The notes beneath the pieces are model-generated. The model ran no database searches. It saw only the letters and a program-made list of their open reading frames with translations, and was not told the origin of the DNA. A stretch of 64,000 bases of DNA, taken from NCBI RefSeq assembly GCF_030027245.1, contig NZ_JASERT010000001.1, positions 2,038,501 through 2,102,500 on the forward strand, given 5' to 3'. This DNA is from Asticcacaulis sp. EMRT-3 (GTDB taxonomy: Bacteria > Pseudomonadota > Alphaproteobacteria > Caulobacterales > Caulobacteraceae). The position numbers and the translations under genes were made by a program. Position 1 is the stretch's first letter. Each line of letters begins with the position of its first letter. Shown piece by piece: positions 1 to 9,260 of the stretch.

Positions 1-1
1 C

Positions 2-535
2 AAGCTGCTGATTCCCGCGCCCGATGCCGCCGTGCACCGTGCCGAGCTTGATCTTCACGACAGCCATCTGGCGGGCAGCGAAGCCGCGCTTCTGGTCAGC
101 AATGCCCGCGCCCATATCGTGCTGACAGGGGTCACCCTCGACAGCCCCGTCATCCTGCGCGCCGCCGCCGGACAGGGGGGCGAACTGGGCCGCAATGGCG
201 GCGAGGCCGAGCTGGAGCTGCACGGCGAAACCCTGACCGGCGATTTCGCCACCGATGTGATTTCAAGCATCCGTGTCAGCCTGCTCGACCAGTCGCACCT
301 GACCGGCAAAACCACAACCAATACCGATGTAACGCTTGACGCGGGCAGCGACTGGATCCTGCCCGGCGACACCCATGTCGGCAAGCTGGTCATCACGGGC
401 ACGACCGCGCCCGATGCCATCAGCAATATCCAGTCGGGCGGCCACACCCTCTATTATGATCCGCACCGCAATCCGTGGCTGGCGCACAAGAGCTGGCCCC
501 TGCCCGGTGGCGGTCAGCTCACACCGGACATCTAA
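2..535 (+). CDS. C-terminal fragment of a repetitive, probably surface or secreted protein
   Basis: The reading frame is open from the window edge, so the gene begins upstream; a GTG at 32 is unlikely to be the true start. The visible 177 or so residues alternate short polar and hydrophobic stretches (for example LDLHDSHLAGSEAALLVSNA) with many Asp, Thr, Gly and His residues, as in right-handed beta-helix passenger domains of autotransporter-like proteins. No catalytic motif is visible and no beta-barrel follows, because the protein ends at a TAA only a few residues after a proline-glycine rich tail. The stop overlaps the stop of the convergent thrB by four bases. The family is not recognised; beta-helix structure is inferred from composition alone. 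Confidence 0.5.
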   Translation, partial: KLLIPAPDAAVHRAELDLHDSHLAGSEAALLVSNARAHIVLTGVTLDSPVILRAAAGQGGELGRNGGEAELELHGETLTGDFATDVISSIRVSLLDQSHLTGKTTTNTDVTLDAGSDWILPGDTHVGKLVITGTTAPDAISNIQSGGHTLYYDPHRNPWLAHKSWPLPGGGQLTPDI

Positions 536-1503
536 ACTGTGAAATAGGCGTGACCGTCGCCGATACTGCGATGATAATCGAGACGGCGATAGAAGGCTTC
601 CGGGTCTTTCGGCTTCACCACCCATGACGGATCGTGGTTGAGCAGATCATAAAGCCGCGTCAGGGTAAAGCGCACCGCCGAGCCGCGCGCCAGCAGGGGC
701 AGGGCGGCAATCTCGGCTGCGGATAAGGGACGCGCGGCGTGATAGGCGCTGATGAAGGCCGCGATCATATCGGGTTCGGCCTGCCCGCCCGGCGTAAAGC
801 CCCAGGCATTGAGCGCCACGGCCAGATCATAGGCGAAGCTGTCGGTGCAGGCATAATAATAGTCGATGACGCCGGTGACGAGGCCGTCATCGCTCATCAG
901 CACATTGTCGGGAAAATAATCGGCGTGGATCGCGCCTGAGGGCAGGTTCTGCGGCCAGCTTTCACGCAAGACCGCCAGTTCGGTGCGAAACTCAGCCAGA
1001 ATATCAAGGGGGCGCGGCGAGGCGGTGGCCTTCGGTTCGCAGCGCGCGATCAGGTCTGGCCAGACCTGCGGCCCCATCGCATTGGCCTTGAAAACCGGAA
1101 AATCACCGCCCATCAGGTGCAGTTTCGCCAGATATTCACCGGCGGATGCGGCGTGGCGCGTATCGGGATTGCGCGGCCAGCGGCCCGGCAGCCATTTGAT
1201 CAGGGCGCAGGGCTTGCCATTGATCTCACCCAGCGCCTGACCATCGCGCCTGAGCGCAGGCCCCGGTGCCGGATAGCCTTTTTGGTCGAGATAGAGGGTG
1301 TAGTCCATGAACCACGGCAGGTCATCGATGGGCGTGGCCGCCTCGAACAGGGTCAGGGCGTAAAGCCCGCTGGTGGTCTGCACCTTGAAATTGGTGTTGG
1401 AAACGCCTTCCTCAATGCCTTCGAGATGCACCAGTTCGCCGATGTCGTAGGCGCGCAGATAGTTGCGGGCGTCCTCCGGCGACACTTGTGTAAAGACGGC
1501 CAT
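532..1503 (-). CDS. thrB: Homoserine kinase (APH-fold type)
   Basis: Phosphorylates L-homoserine with ATP to O-phosphohomoserine, the step before threonine synthase, in the cytoplasm. The 323-residue protein has the alphaproteobacterial and pseudomonad ThrB form, related to aminoglycoside phosphotransferases rather than to GHMP kinases. The catalytic loop HADYFPDN lies at residues 193-200 and the metal-binding Asp in GVIDYYYA is at 214. The N-terminal VSNTNFKV and YALTLFE segments match the nucleotide-binding lobe. Length is normal for the family. It is a single gene, convergent with the fragment to its left. The ATG at 1503 is in line with the conserved N-terminus (MAVFTQVS). Confidence 0.93.
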   Translation of the reverse strand: MAVFTQVSPEDARNYLRAYDIGELVHLEGIEEGVSNTNFKVQTTSGLYALTLFEAATPIDDLPWFMDYTLYLDQKGYPAPGPALRRDGQALGEINGKPCALIKWLPGRWPRNPDTRHAASAGEYLAKLHLMGGDFPVFKANAMGPQVWPDLIARCEPKATASPRPLDILAEFRTELAVLRESWPQNLPSGAIHADYFPDNVLMSDDGLVTGVIDYYYACTDSFAYDLAVALNAWGFTPGGQAEPDMIAAFISAYHAARPLSAAEIAALPLLARGSAVRFTLTRLYDLLNHDPSWVVKPKDPEAFYRRLDYHRSIGDGHAYFTV

Positions 1504-1562
1504 GAAAAAGATACCTCAGGAATTGGCTGCGCCCGCAGCGCCGATGCGCGGCTTAAAGCAGG

Positions 1563-1598
1563 AAAGCCTGCCATAGTCGAGACTATAGCAGGCTTTTT
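1563..1598. terminator. Hairpin with T-run between thrB and the GlsB-like gene
   Basis: AAAGCCTGC and GCAGGCTTT form the base of a long stem continued by ATAGT/ACTAT around a small loop; the + strand reads into five T residues. On the minus strand, the strand of the GlsB-like gene that ends at 1638, the trailing T-run is only three bases, so termination in that direction may be weaker. Confidence 0.55.
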
Positions 1599-1637
1599 AG
1601 GCTTCGATAAAGCGGGCCGATTCCGGCAGGGCCGTCC

Positions 1638-1895
1638 TTAAACCGTCCGGTTGCGGTTAACCGCCCCGAACAGAAACAGAAGCACCACGGCGCCAAGCGT
1701 CGAGATCAGGATCGAACCGACAAAGCCGTAAAAGGCGATGCCCAGCAATCCGGCGATAAAACCGCCGATGACCGAGCCTAGCAGGCCGATGATCAGATTG
1801 CCGATCAGTCCGCCGCGTCCGCCGGTGATCATATGGGCCAGCCAGCCGGCAATGAGGCCGACCAACAGGGCGGCGATTAATCCATCCACATGCAT
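1638..1895 (-). CDS. GlsB/YeaQ/YmgE family small membrane protein
   Basis: An 85-residue, very hydrophobic protein with the glycine-rich pattern of the YeaQ/YmgE (transglycosylase-associated) family: GLIAGWLA near the N-terminus, then GGRGGLIGNLIIGLLGSVIGG and a final hydrophobic helix before a basic tail. Three membrane helices are expected in the inner membrane. Family members are often induced by general or cell-envelope stress, but the biochemical role is unknown. An AGGA-like sequence precedes the ATG. It stands alone between thrB and a repeat element. Confidence 0.85.
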   Translation of the reverse strand: MHVDGLIAALLVGLIAGWLAHMITGGRGGLIGNLIIGLLGSVIGGFIAGLLGIAFYGFVGSILISTLGAVVLLFLFGAVNRNRTV

Positions 1896-2065
1896 AGCTT
1901 ATCCTCCAGTAAGATTGAACCTGAGCCGAGGCTACATCCTTGCGGCGTAAAAAGGCGATACGCTTCCGAAACCGCGAATGATGGGGATGCAGAGCCTGCC
2001 GCACCCGGAGAAACACTAAATCACGCCATTAGAATCCATCGCTTGGGTTCGGCGGGCATTTTTGC

Positions 2066-2180
2066 TAGAGCGGTTTGCATTCTGATTGAACCGGTCAAAG
2101 GAATGCAACCCACTCTACATTTTACGTTTTTCCGCATCTCGCATTCAATTTGTAAGTCAAATTAAACGCTCGTTGCTCTA
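2066..2180 (+). repeat. CTAGAGC-ended palindromic repeat, full copy 1
   Basis: A unit of about 115 bp starting TAGAGCGG and ending GCTCTA. The left half folds into a strong hairpin (AGAGCGG...TTGCATTC pairing with GAATGCAA...CTCT); the right half carries the conserved run through TCCGCATCTCGCATTC. Other copies lie at 25878, 25991, 36446 and 48092, with a partial copy at 12220. Here the flanking bases extend the inverted ends to TTTGCTAGAGC / GCTCTAGCAAA. It lies 36 bp upstream of cysK. Confidence 0.9.
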
Positions 2181-2215
2181 GCAAACTGCGGCTTTCCATC
2201 AAAAAGGACTCCGAC

Positions 2216-3205
2216 ATGCCCGACATCGCACCTTCCGTCGTCGATCTGATCGGCAATACGCCCCTGATCCGCCTCAAGATCGCCTCTGAAGAAACGGGCT
2301 GCGAGATTTACGGCAAGGCCGAATTTCTCAATCCGGGCCAGTCGATCAAGGATCGCGCCGCGCTGTGGATCATCCGCGCCCATGAAAAATCGGGCGCGCT
2401 GAAGCCCGGCGGCACGATCGTCGAAGGCACGGCGGGCAATACCGGTATCGGTCTGGCGATGGTGGCCAATGCGCTGGGCTATAAGGCCGTGATCGTAATC
2501 CCGCGCACCCAGGCGCAGGAAAAGAAGGACGCCATTCGCGCCTTCGGGGCCGAACTGATCGAGGTCGATGCCGCGCCCTATGCCAACCCCAATAATTATG
2601 TGCGCTATTCGGGCCGTCTGGCCGAGGAGATGGGCGCTGTCTGGGCTAATCAGTTCGATAACACCGCCAATCGTCAGGCCCATTTCGACAGCACCGCCCC
2701 GGAAATCTACCGCCAGACCGATGGCAAGCTCGATGGCTTCATCTGCGCCGTCGGTTCGGGCGGCACGCTGGGCGGCGTCAGCCTGTATATGAAAGCGCAA
2801 AATCCTGCCATCCATATCGGTCTGGCCGATCCTTATGGCGCGGCGCTCTACAGCTATTACACGACCGGCGAACTGAAATCGGAAGGCTCGTCCATCTCCG
2901 AAGGCATTGGTCAGGGCCGCATCACCGCCAATCTGGAAGGCATTACGGTCGACCGCAGCTACCGCGTGGCCGATGAGGAATGGCTGCCCCTGCTTTACCG
3001 TATGATCCGCGAAGAAGGCCTGTGCCTCGGCACCTCGGCGGCGCTCAATATTGTCGGCGCGATGAAGATGGCCCGCGACCTCGGGCCCGGCAAAACCATC
3101 GTCACCGTGCTGTGTGACTATGGCAACCGCTACGCCTCGAAAATCTTCAACCCGGAATTCCTCAAGGAAAAGGGTTTGCCCGTGCCGGAATGGCTTGCGG
3201 CCTGA
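2216..3205 (+). CDS. cysK: Cysteine synthase A
   Basis: O-acetylserine sulfhydrylase, a pyridoxal-phosphate enzyme that makes cysteine from O-acetylserine and sulfide. The PLP lysine is K45 in PGQSIKDRA, the substrate loop GTAGNTG spans 71-77, and the phosphate-binding GSGGTLGG lies near 180-187. Length, 329 residues, is usual. An AAGGA sequence 7-8 bases before the ATG at 2216 supports the start. It would use the sulfide made by the cysG-cysI-cysH operon 5 kb downstream. The active-site lysine context (QSIKDRAA rather than the more common GSVKDR) is typical of a CysK subgroup seen in alphaproteobacteria. Confidence 0.93.
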   Translation: MPDIAPSVVDLIGNTPLIRLKIASEETGCEIYGKAEFLNPGQSIKDRAALWIIRAHEKSGALKPGGTIVEGTAGNTGIGLAMVANALGYKAVIVIPRTQAQEKKDAIRAFGAELIEVDAAPYANPNNYVRYSGRLAEEMGAVWANQFDNTANRQAHFDSTAPEIYRQTDGKLDGFICAVGSGGTLGGVSLYMKAQNPAIHIGLADPYGAALYSYYTTGELKSEGSSISEGIGQGRITANLEGITVDRSYRVADEEWLPLLYRMIREEGLCLGTSAALNIVGAMKMARDLGPGKTIVTVLCDYGNRYASKIFNPEFLKEKGLPVPEWLAA

Positions 3206-3243
3206 TCAAGTGACGTTTGCGCAAACAGTTTTGGCCCCTTCAT

Positions 3244-3296
3244 CCTTCCCCGTTTACGGGGAAGGTGGCGGCGCGTCAGCGCTGACGGAAGGGGGA
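3244..3296. repeat. TTCCCCGTTTACGGGGAA hairpin repeat, short form
   Basis: CCTTCCCCGTTTACGGGGAAGG forms a near-perfect hairpin followed by a second one around GTCAGCGCTGAC. It sits between the convergent ends of cysK and the LysR gene and may act as a bidirectional terminator. The same hairpin forms the ends of the 186-bp element at 43959-44144. Confidence 0.8.
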
Positions 3297-4259
3297 TTAA
3301 ATGTCCATTGCCGCGAAGACCGGGCGTTCGCCGGTGATCGCCGGGGCCGAACCGGCATCGGCGGCCTGTTCGCGCAGCCAGTCCATGAAACGCACCTGAC
3401 CGGGGCTGGGATCGCGCGTCTGCGGCCAGACCAGATAATAACCGTATTGCAGGGGCGCATCCTGCTCATCGAACAGGACGCGCAGACGGCCCGCCGCCAG
3501 ATCGGCCTCGGCAATCGTGCGCTTGGCCAGGGCGACGCCGCGACCGGCCACCGCGCCTTCGATCACCATCGACGACTGGTTGAAGCGCGGGCCGCGCGAC
3601 GCATCGACGCCTTCAACGCCGTGCGCCTTCAGCCACATCGCCCAGTCGGGGCACGACGGATCAGTCTCGAAACCGACATCGTGCAGCAAAACATGGTGGG
3701 CCAGATCAGCCGGTTTTCGGATCGGCGCGGCGTCAAACAACAGCGGCGAGCAGACGGGCAGCACCGACTCGGTCAGCAAATGCTCGACATGCAGATTGGG
3801 ATAATGGCCATTGCCGTAGCGCACGGCCAGATCAATATCGGACACGGCGAAATCGACAGGCGCCATGTCGGCGCTGACCCAGACATCAATATCCGGATTA
3901 GCGGCGCTAAAGTCATACAGGCGCGGCATCAGCCATTTGGCGGCAAAACTGGGTGCCGCCGACACGGTGACGCGGCCCTTGGTAACGCCCGATTTCATCA
4001 GCCGCGTGGCCTCGAACATCTTCTCGAAGGCTTCGCGCAGGATCGCCGCCGACGCCTTGCCCGCTTCGGACAGCACCACGCGGCGGCCATCGCGTACGAA
4101 CAGCTCGACGCCGACATGCTCTTCCAGCAGGCGGATCTGCTGCGACACCGCGCCGGGGGTAACGAACAGCTCCTCGGCGGCCTGTTTGAAACTTTCATGC
4201 CGCGCGGCGGCTTCGAACACCCGAAGCGCCGACAACGGCGGCAGACGATCTCGTGACAT
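3297..4259 (-). CDS. LysR-family regulator, GcvA-like
   Basis: A 320-residue DNA-binding transcription factor. The winged helix-turn-helix occupies about residues 8-66 (PPLSALRVFEAAARHESF, then TPGAVSQQIRLLEE), and the substrate-binding domain follows. The opening LPPLSALRVFEAAARH and the SAAPSFAAKWLMPRL segment are characteristic of the GcvA subfamily rather than CysB, although cysK is next to it. It is divergent from the ferredoxin-NADP reductase gene at 4366, with 106 bp between the starts, so it may regulate that gene as well as itself; its effector is unknown. Confidence 0.85.
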   Translation of the reverse strand: MSRDRLPPLSALRVFEAAARHESFKQAAEELFVTPGAVSQQIRLLEEHVGVELFVRDGRRVVLSEAGKASAAILREAFEKMFEATRLMKSGVTKGRVTVSAAPSFAAKWLMPRLYDFSAANPDIDVWVSADMAPVDFAVSDIDLAVRYGNGHYPNLHVEHLLTESVLPVCSPLLFDAAPIRKPADLAHHVLLHDVGFETDPSCPDWAMWLKAHGVEGVDASRGPRFNQSSMVIEGAVAGRGVALAKRTIAEADLAAGRLRVLFDEQDAPLQYGYYLVWPQTRDPSPGQVRFMDWLREQAADAGSAPAITGERPVFAAMDI

Positions 4260-4272
4260 GATCTACCCTTGA

Positions 4273-5452
<1,180 letters not shown>

Positions 5453-5454
<2 letters not shown>

Positions 5455-5517
5455 TGGGGTTTGGGGCCTGTGGCCCCAAGTTATCAGCGCCCCTTCGTCA
5501 TCGACGGAGGGGCGCTG
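5453..5517. repeat. Two hairpins after the reductase gene, one shared with the dnaA-dnaN gap
   Basis: Positions 5453-5480 hold a hairpin centred on TTGGGGCCTGTGGCCCCAA. The same 28 bases occur in reverse complement, without a mismatch, at 42703-42730 just after dnaA. Positions 5485-5517 hold a second hairpin with a 15-bp stem (CAGCGCCCCTTCGTC against GACGGAGGGGCGCTG, one mismatch, three-base loop). No T-run follows, so intrinsic termination is uncertain. Confidence 0.75.
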
Positions 5518-5554
5518 TCATGATAATGCCTGTCTAAAATACCAGGAGGGGAAA

Positions 5555-6076
5555 ATGATCGAATGGCAAACAACGCCGTATGTCCTGACGAAAGAGGAGT
5601 TTCTGGAATTTCAGAAATTTCATTCGCGCCAAGGCAAGACAAAACTTGCCAACCTGTATATTCGTTTACCGGTTTACGCACTCCTGCTCGGCCTGCTTGT
5701 GTGGGCAGGCATATTAGGCATCATAAGTTTTTGGGCGATATTGCCGTTGGTCGTAATTATTGTCGGATTTACCTTCTATTCTGGCTACACAAACAAAGTC
5801 GCATGGCAGCGCATACAGTCAGACCCTGCCTTCGGCTACCCTTCCACCGCACGTATCAACAAGGATGAGATCAACTGGGGCAATCACGCATCACAGGGAA
5901 ATCGAACCTGGATAACAATCTATAAAATCGCCGAAACTGATAATGCGATCCTGATTTATATCCGTGAAAATATGGCGATCATTATTCCCAAACGCGCCTT
6001 TGCAACCTCCGATGAAGCCAGCGCATTTTTTCACAAGGCGATTGAGTTTCAGCAGGCTGCGCAATCCGTATTTTGA
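5555..6076 (+). CDS. YcxB-like membrane protein
   Basis: A 173-residue protein with a soluble N-terminus, two adjacent membrane helices at about 38-58 and 62-80, and a soluble C-terminal domain. That domain contains the pattern W-x-x-I-x-K-I-x-E and the IIIPKRAF motif seen in YcxB-like C-terminal domains. The function of this family is not known. A clear AGGAGGGG precedes the ATG. Base composition is visibly richer in A and T than in the neighbours, suggesting recent acquisition or weak selection (inference). It is monocistronic. Confidence 0.75.
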   Translation: MIEWQTTPYVLTKEEFLEFQKFHSRQGKTKLANLYIRLPVYALLLGLLVWAGILGIISFWAILPLVVIIVGFTFYSGYTNKVAWQRIQSDPAFGYPSTARINKDEINWGNHASQGNRTWITIYKIAETDNAILIYIRENMAIIIPKRAFATSDEASAFFHKAIEFQQAAQSVF

Positions 6077-6212
6077 TATTACACCAGCCTGCCCGCGCCG
6101 GACGTTTACCGCGATCCGGATGCGACTGCCGACGGCGTAAGGCTTCTGGCCTTGCAGCGATCCCAGCGCCGGTAAAGATACCCCACCACCACATCGCTGC
6201 GCTCGTGGTCCC

Positions 6213-6241
6213 CCTCCCCGAAATCAGGGATTTCAGGGAGG
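6213..6241. terminator. Hairpin between convergent genes
   Basis: CCTCCCCGAAATC and GATTTCAGGGAGG pair around a three-base loop with one mismatch. It lies between the end of the YcxB-like gene and the end of the toxin gene. No T-run is seen, so it may be a repeat hairpin rather than an intrinsic terminator. Confidence 0.4.
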
Positions 6242-6252
6242 TATAGGTCTTG

Positions 6253-6639
6253 TCACACCAGCCTGACCGGCCCCGGATATTGCGCTACCACCGCATCCGA
6301 GGTCAGCAGCGTAATCCCCTCGTGCTGCGCCTGCGCCACCAGTATCCGGTCAAACGGATCTTTGTGAATCTCCGGCAGGGTATCGACCATGACAGCGTGG
6401 GCCGACAGGATGGGTACTTCCTCATAACCATTATCGAGCAGGCCGCGCCGCAACAACCGCGCATCGACGCGGAAATCCTCACGTCCCAAGCCGCTCTTGA
6501 TCGCCACCTCCCACAGGCTGGCGGCGCTGAATAAAAGCGTGTTGGCCTCGTCCTCGATCAGGCGCACGGCTTCAAGCGGCAAGCGGTCGGGCATCCCCGC
6601 CGCCCACAGCAGCAGATGTGTGTCGAGCAGCAGTTTCAC
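6253..6639 (-). CDS. PIN-domain toxin, VapC-type
   Basis: A 128-residue PIN-domain protein, probably a Mg2+-dependent endoribonuclease toxin. The acidic residues expected of the active site are visible: D6 in LLLDTHLLLWA, a glutamate in SAASLWEVAIK, and the DPFDRILVAQA segment containing two more aspartates. This subtype (LLDTHxLLW) usually pairs with Phd/VapB-type antitoxins, as here. The start is GTG, and GTGA overlaps the antitoxin stop, so the two are translationally coupled. The RNA target is unknown. Confidence 0.9.
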   Translation of the reverse strand: MKLLLDTHLLLWAAGMPDRLPLEAVRLIEDEANTLLFSAASLWEVAIKSGLGREDFRVDARLLRRGLLDNGYEEVPILSAHAVMVDTLPEIHKDPFDRILVAQAQHEGITLLTSDAVVAQYPGPVRLV

Positions 6640-6869
6640 AGGCCAAACAGGCCGCTGATCTCAGCCTCCGCCATGCGATCAAAATCATCCGGCACCTGGA
6701 TGTTTCCGGCCATAAACCCCAGGCGTGTCTTGTGCGGCGGCGCATCAATGGCCGTTACCTGCGCCATCGGTTTGCCCGCCTTGGCGATGACAAAACCCTG
6801 CCCTTTGGCGGCCTGATCGACAAGGCGCGACAAATGGGTCTTGGCTTCGTGAATATTGACGGTCGGCAT
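6636..6869 (-). CDS. Phd/YefM-family antitoxin
   Basis: A 77-residue antitoxin that should bind its own promoter through its N-terminal half and neutralise the PIN toxin with its C-terminal tail. The N-terminus MPTVNIHEAKTHLSRLV and the segment GQGFVIAKAGKPMAQV are typical of the family. An ATG nine bases upstream is in frame, but the only SD-like AGGA is directly against it and correctly spaced for the ATG at 6869, so that start was chosen. The palindrome at 6885-6900 lies just upstream. Confidence 0.87.
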   Translation of the reverse strand: MPTVNIHEAKTHLSRLVDQAAKGQGFVIAKAGKPMAQVTAIDAPPHKTRLGFMAGNIQVPDDFDRMAEAEISGLFGL

Positions 6870-6884
6870 GGCTGGCATTCCTAA

Positions 6885-6900
6885 ACTAAGTCCGGTTAGT
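6885..6900. promoter_or_regulatory. Possible autoregulatory operator of the toxin-antitoxin pair
   Basis: ACTAAGTCCGGTTAGT has perfect five-base inverted arms (ACTAA/TTAGT) and lies 16 bases upstream of the antitoxin start, where type II antitoxins normally bind. No binding evidence exists beyond the position and symmetry. Confidence 0.4.
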
Positions 6901-6905
6901 CTAGT

Positions 6906-7367
6906 CTATTTTCCGCGCGCGTGCAAATCCTGCTCCGGGCGATAGAAAAGCCCCAGTTTCAGGCTTTCGCCGATGCGGCTGGCGCGCACCATGAAATAGT
7001 CAACGGCACGTTCATCAGGGGCCAGATCGCGCAGGGTCTGCTCGAACAGGAACAGCCATTCGCCGAAATGCGCCGCTTCGATGGTTTTGACGCGCATATG
7101 GGCCTGCATCGGCCTGCCCGTATAAACGCCTGCATTCAGCGCCACCGATGCCCAGAACAGCTTCAGCCTGGCCAGATGATCGGGCCAGTCGTGCACCGCG
7201 CCATCAAACACCGGCCCAAGATGCGGATGTTGGCGCACGCGGCGATAAAATTCATCGACCAGACGCGCTATAAAGGCTTCGTCGATACCGATGGCAGCCG
7301 CATCTTCACGGATTTTCTGACGGGCTTCGAGGGCCTTGGGCGAGGTTTGCGGCGGTGTTTCGATCAT
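6906..7367 (-). CDS. Group III truncated haemoglobin
   Basis: A 153-residue globin-like protein expected to bind haem and oxygen or nitric oxide in the cytoplasm. Group III features are visible: FYRRVRQHPHLGPVF in the B-E region, HLARLKLFWASVAL, the proximal-helix stretch MRVKTIEAAHFGEWLFLFEQT and the downstream ERAVDYFMVRASRIGESLKLG. The length is slightly above the usual 130-140 residues owing to an N-terminal extension. Physiological role is unproved for the family, often linked to microaerobic growth. It stands alone between the antitoxin gene and the cysG operon. Confidence 0.88.
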   Translation of the reverse strand: MIETPPQTSPKALEARQKIREDAAAIGIDEAFIARLVDEFYRRVRQHPHLGPVFDGAVHDWPDHLARLKLFWASVALNAGVYTGRPMQAHMRVKTIEAAHFGEWLFLFEQTLRDLAPDERAVDYFMVRASRIGESLKLGLFYRPEQDLHARGK

Positions 7368-7455
7368 GGCAATACCTTAGCGTCTTAGTCGGAATTGACA
7401 AGATGCTGCACCGCGACCGATTGTCGCCCGTTTAGTGCGCCTAAACCTATCCGCC

Positions 7456-7477
7456 ATAAAGGATCGCTTTTCTTTAT
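7456..7477. promoter_or_regulatory. Inverted repeat upstream of the cys operon
   Basis: ATAAAG and CTTTAT are separated by ten bases, about 55 bp upstream of cysG, in the only gap from which the five-gene operon can be transcribed. It could be an operator, but no regulator is identified and chance is not excluded. Confidence 0.3.
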
Positions 7478-7531
7478 CGGCCCGGAACCTTAAATACACG
7501 TCTCAAGCCCGCATGGTGCGGGCGTTTTCGG

Positions 7532-8950
7532 ATGAAGCCCGTCATGTTGTCTTTGCCCCTGTCCTGGCCGTTGCAAGGCAAGCATGTTGTGCTGGTCGGT
7601 GCGGGCGCGTGGGCGGTACGCAAGCTGAACCTGCTGAGCCGCACCCCCGCTACCCTCACCGTTTTCGCGCCCACCGAGCCGCTGGACTTCAGCGGCGCGC
7701 GTATTGAGGCGCGCTGGCCCGAAGCCGCCGATCTGGAAGGTGCGGCGCTGATCGTCGTCGCTTTCGAGGATCGTCCACTGGCCGAACGGGGCGCTGATTT
7801 GGCCCGCGTCGCCCGCGTGCCGCTCAATGTGGTTGATTATCCTGACCTTTCCGATTTCCATTTTCCGGCCATTGTCGATCGCGGCGCTATCAGTATCGGC
7901 ATTGCGTCAGGCGGCACCGCGCCGGTTCTGGCGCGCGAAACCCGCCGCAAAATCGAAGCGGCCATCCCGCCTTCGGAAACGCATGTCGCTGAATTTGCGC
8001 AAGGCCTAAGCGCGCCCCTGCGCCAGATGTTCGCCAATGTCGATGATCGCCGCCGCGTCTGGGAAGAGGTGCTGGCCTCTCCCGCCGCCGAACTGGCCCG
8101 TTCCGGTCAGGTGGCTGAGGCGGTAGCTCTGGCTTTGGCGTCGCTTGAAAACCCTAAAGCCCGCACCGGCATTGTTCATCTGGTCGGCGCAGGCCCCGGC
8201 GATCCCGAACTGCTGACCCTGAAGGCGCTGCGCCTGCTGTCCGAAGCCGATGTCATCGTCTATGACCGGCTGGTCGGTTCGGCCATCATGGATCTGGCGC
8301 GCCGCGATGCCGACCGGTTTTATGTCGGCAAGGCGCGTTCCAACCATTCGGTGCCGCAGGAACAGATTCACGAACTGCTGGTCGAACAGGCGCGTCTGGG
8401 CAAGCGCGTCGTGCGCCTCAAGGGCGGCGATCCGTTCGTCTTCGGGCGCGGCGGCGAAGAGGTGCAGGCCCTGCGCGACGCGGGCATCGAGGTGCAGGTG
8501 ACGCCGGGCATTACGGCGGCTCTTGGCTGCGCCGCCTCATCGGGTGTGCCGCTCACCCACCGCGACCATGCCCAGAGCGTCACCTTCGTCACCGGCCACC
8601 TGAAAGACGGCGACCCCGCCAATCCGCTGTCGCTCGACTGGTCGGCCCTGTCAGCCCCGCATCATACTTTGGTGGTCTATATGGGCGTGGCGACGGCGCA
8701 CGAGATTTCGACCAAGCTGATGCGTCATGGCCGCCTGCCCGATACGCCGGTTCTGGTCATCGAAAACGGCACGCGCGCCGATGAGCGCTGCACGCTTTCG
8801 CAACTGGACGGGCTGGAAAGCGCCGTCGCCGCCATTACCGGCCCCGCCCTGCTGATCATCGGCGAGGTGGCGGGCCTTTATCACGACAAGGCGGCGCTCC
8901 ACGCCGTCATCGCCGAAGCTGACAAAGAACAGATGAGACTGAACGCATGA
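7532..8950 (+). CDS. cysG: Sirohaem synthase, bifunctional or trifunctional
   Basis: Makes sirohaem, the cofactor of sulfite and nitrite reductases. The N-terminal part (about 1-210) is the dehydrogenase/ferrochelatase module with VVLVGAGAWAVRK as NAD site. The C-terminal part (about 214-472) is uroporphyrinogen-III C-methyltransferase, with VGAGPGDPELLTLKAL, VRLKGGDPFVFGRGGEE and VTPGITAALG. Length 472 is typical. Two in-frame ATGs exist (7532 and 7544); neither has a strong SD, so the start is uncertain by four residues. It is the first gene of an operon and overlaps the next gene by ATGA. Confidence 0.93.
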   Translation: MKPVMLSLPLSWPLQGKHVVLVGAGAWAVRKLNLLSRTPATLTVFAPTEPLDFSGARIEARWPEAADLEGAALIVVAFEDRPLAERGADLARVARVPLNVVDYPDLSDFHFPAIVDRGAISIGIASGGTAPVLARETRRKIEAAIPPSETHVAEFAQGLSAPLRQMFANVDDRRRVWEEVLASPAAELARSGQVAEAVALALASLENPKARTGIVHLVGAGPGDPELLTLKALRLLSEADVIVYDRLVGSAIMDLARRDADRFYVGKARSNHSVPQEQIHELLVEQARLGKRVVRLKGGDPFVFGRGGEEVQALRDAGIEVQVTPGITAALGCAASSGVPLTHRDHAQSVTFVTGHLKDGDPANPLSLDWSALSAPHHTLVVYMGVATAHEISTKLMRHGRLPDTPVLVIENGTRADERCTLSQLDGLESAVAAITGPALLIIGEVAGLYHDKAALHAVIAEADKEQMRLNA

Positions 8951-9246
8951 AACTTCTGACCGCAAACCGCCTGTGGGACGGCACGACGCTATGGTATGGC
9001 GCCGATGGCTGGGTTGAGGACGGGGCGCTGGCCGTGTCGCTTGAGGATGAACGCGCCGACGCCTTACTCAAAGACTGGCTGGCGCGCGAAACCGAGGTGG
9101 TCGGCCCCTATCTGATCCCGCTGACGCCCGAAGATGTGCCGGTGCAACGCGAGCATGTGCGCGAATTTGTCCGCGCCAATGGCCCGACCACCGGCCCCCT
9201 GACCGACGGCATTGCCCGCGCCTATCAGCGCGCCGATATATTTTAA
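8947..9246 (+). CDS. DUF2849 protein of the sulfite reduction operon
   Basis: A 99-residue protein of the DUF2849 family, which in alphaproteobacteria regularly sits between cysG and the sulfite/nitrite reductase gene. The N-terminal KLLTANRLWDGTTLWY and the central VVGPYLIPL segment are conserved features. No catalytic motif is visible. Translation is coupled to cysG by an ATGA overlap, and cysI follows after 14 bases. The context suggests a helper in sirohaem insertion or reductase function, but this is inference. Confidence 0.85.
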   Translation: MKLLTANRLWDGTTLWYGADGWVEDGALAVSLEDERADALLKDWLARETEVVGPYLIPLTPEDVPVQREHVREFVRANGPTTGPLTDGIARAYQRADIF

Positions 9247-9260
9247 AGGTTCCGTTCTGC

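Noticed and set aside
3297..4259. CysB-type regulator because it is next to cysK
   Set aside because: N-terminal and effector-domain sequence fit the GcvA group better, and the gene is divergent from the reductase rather than linked to cysK.
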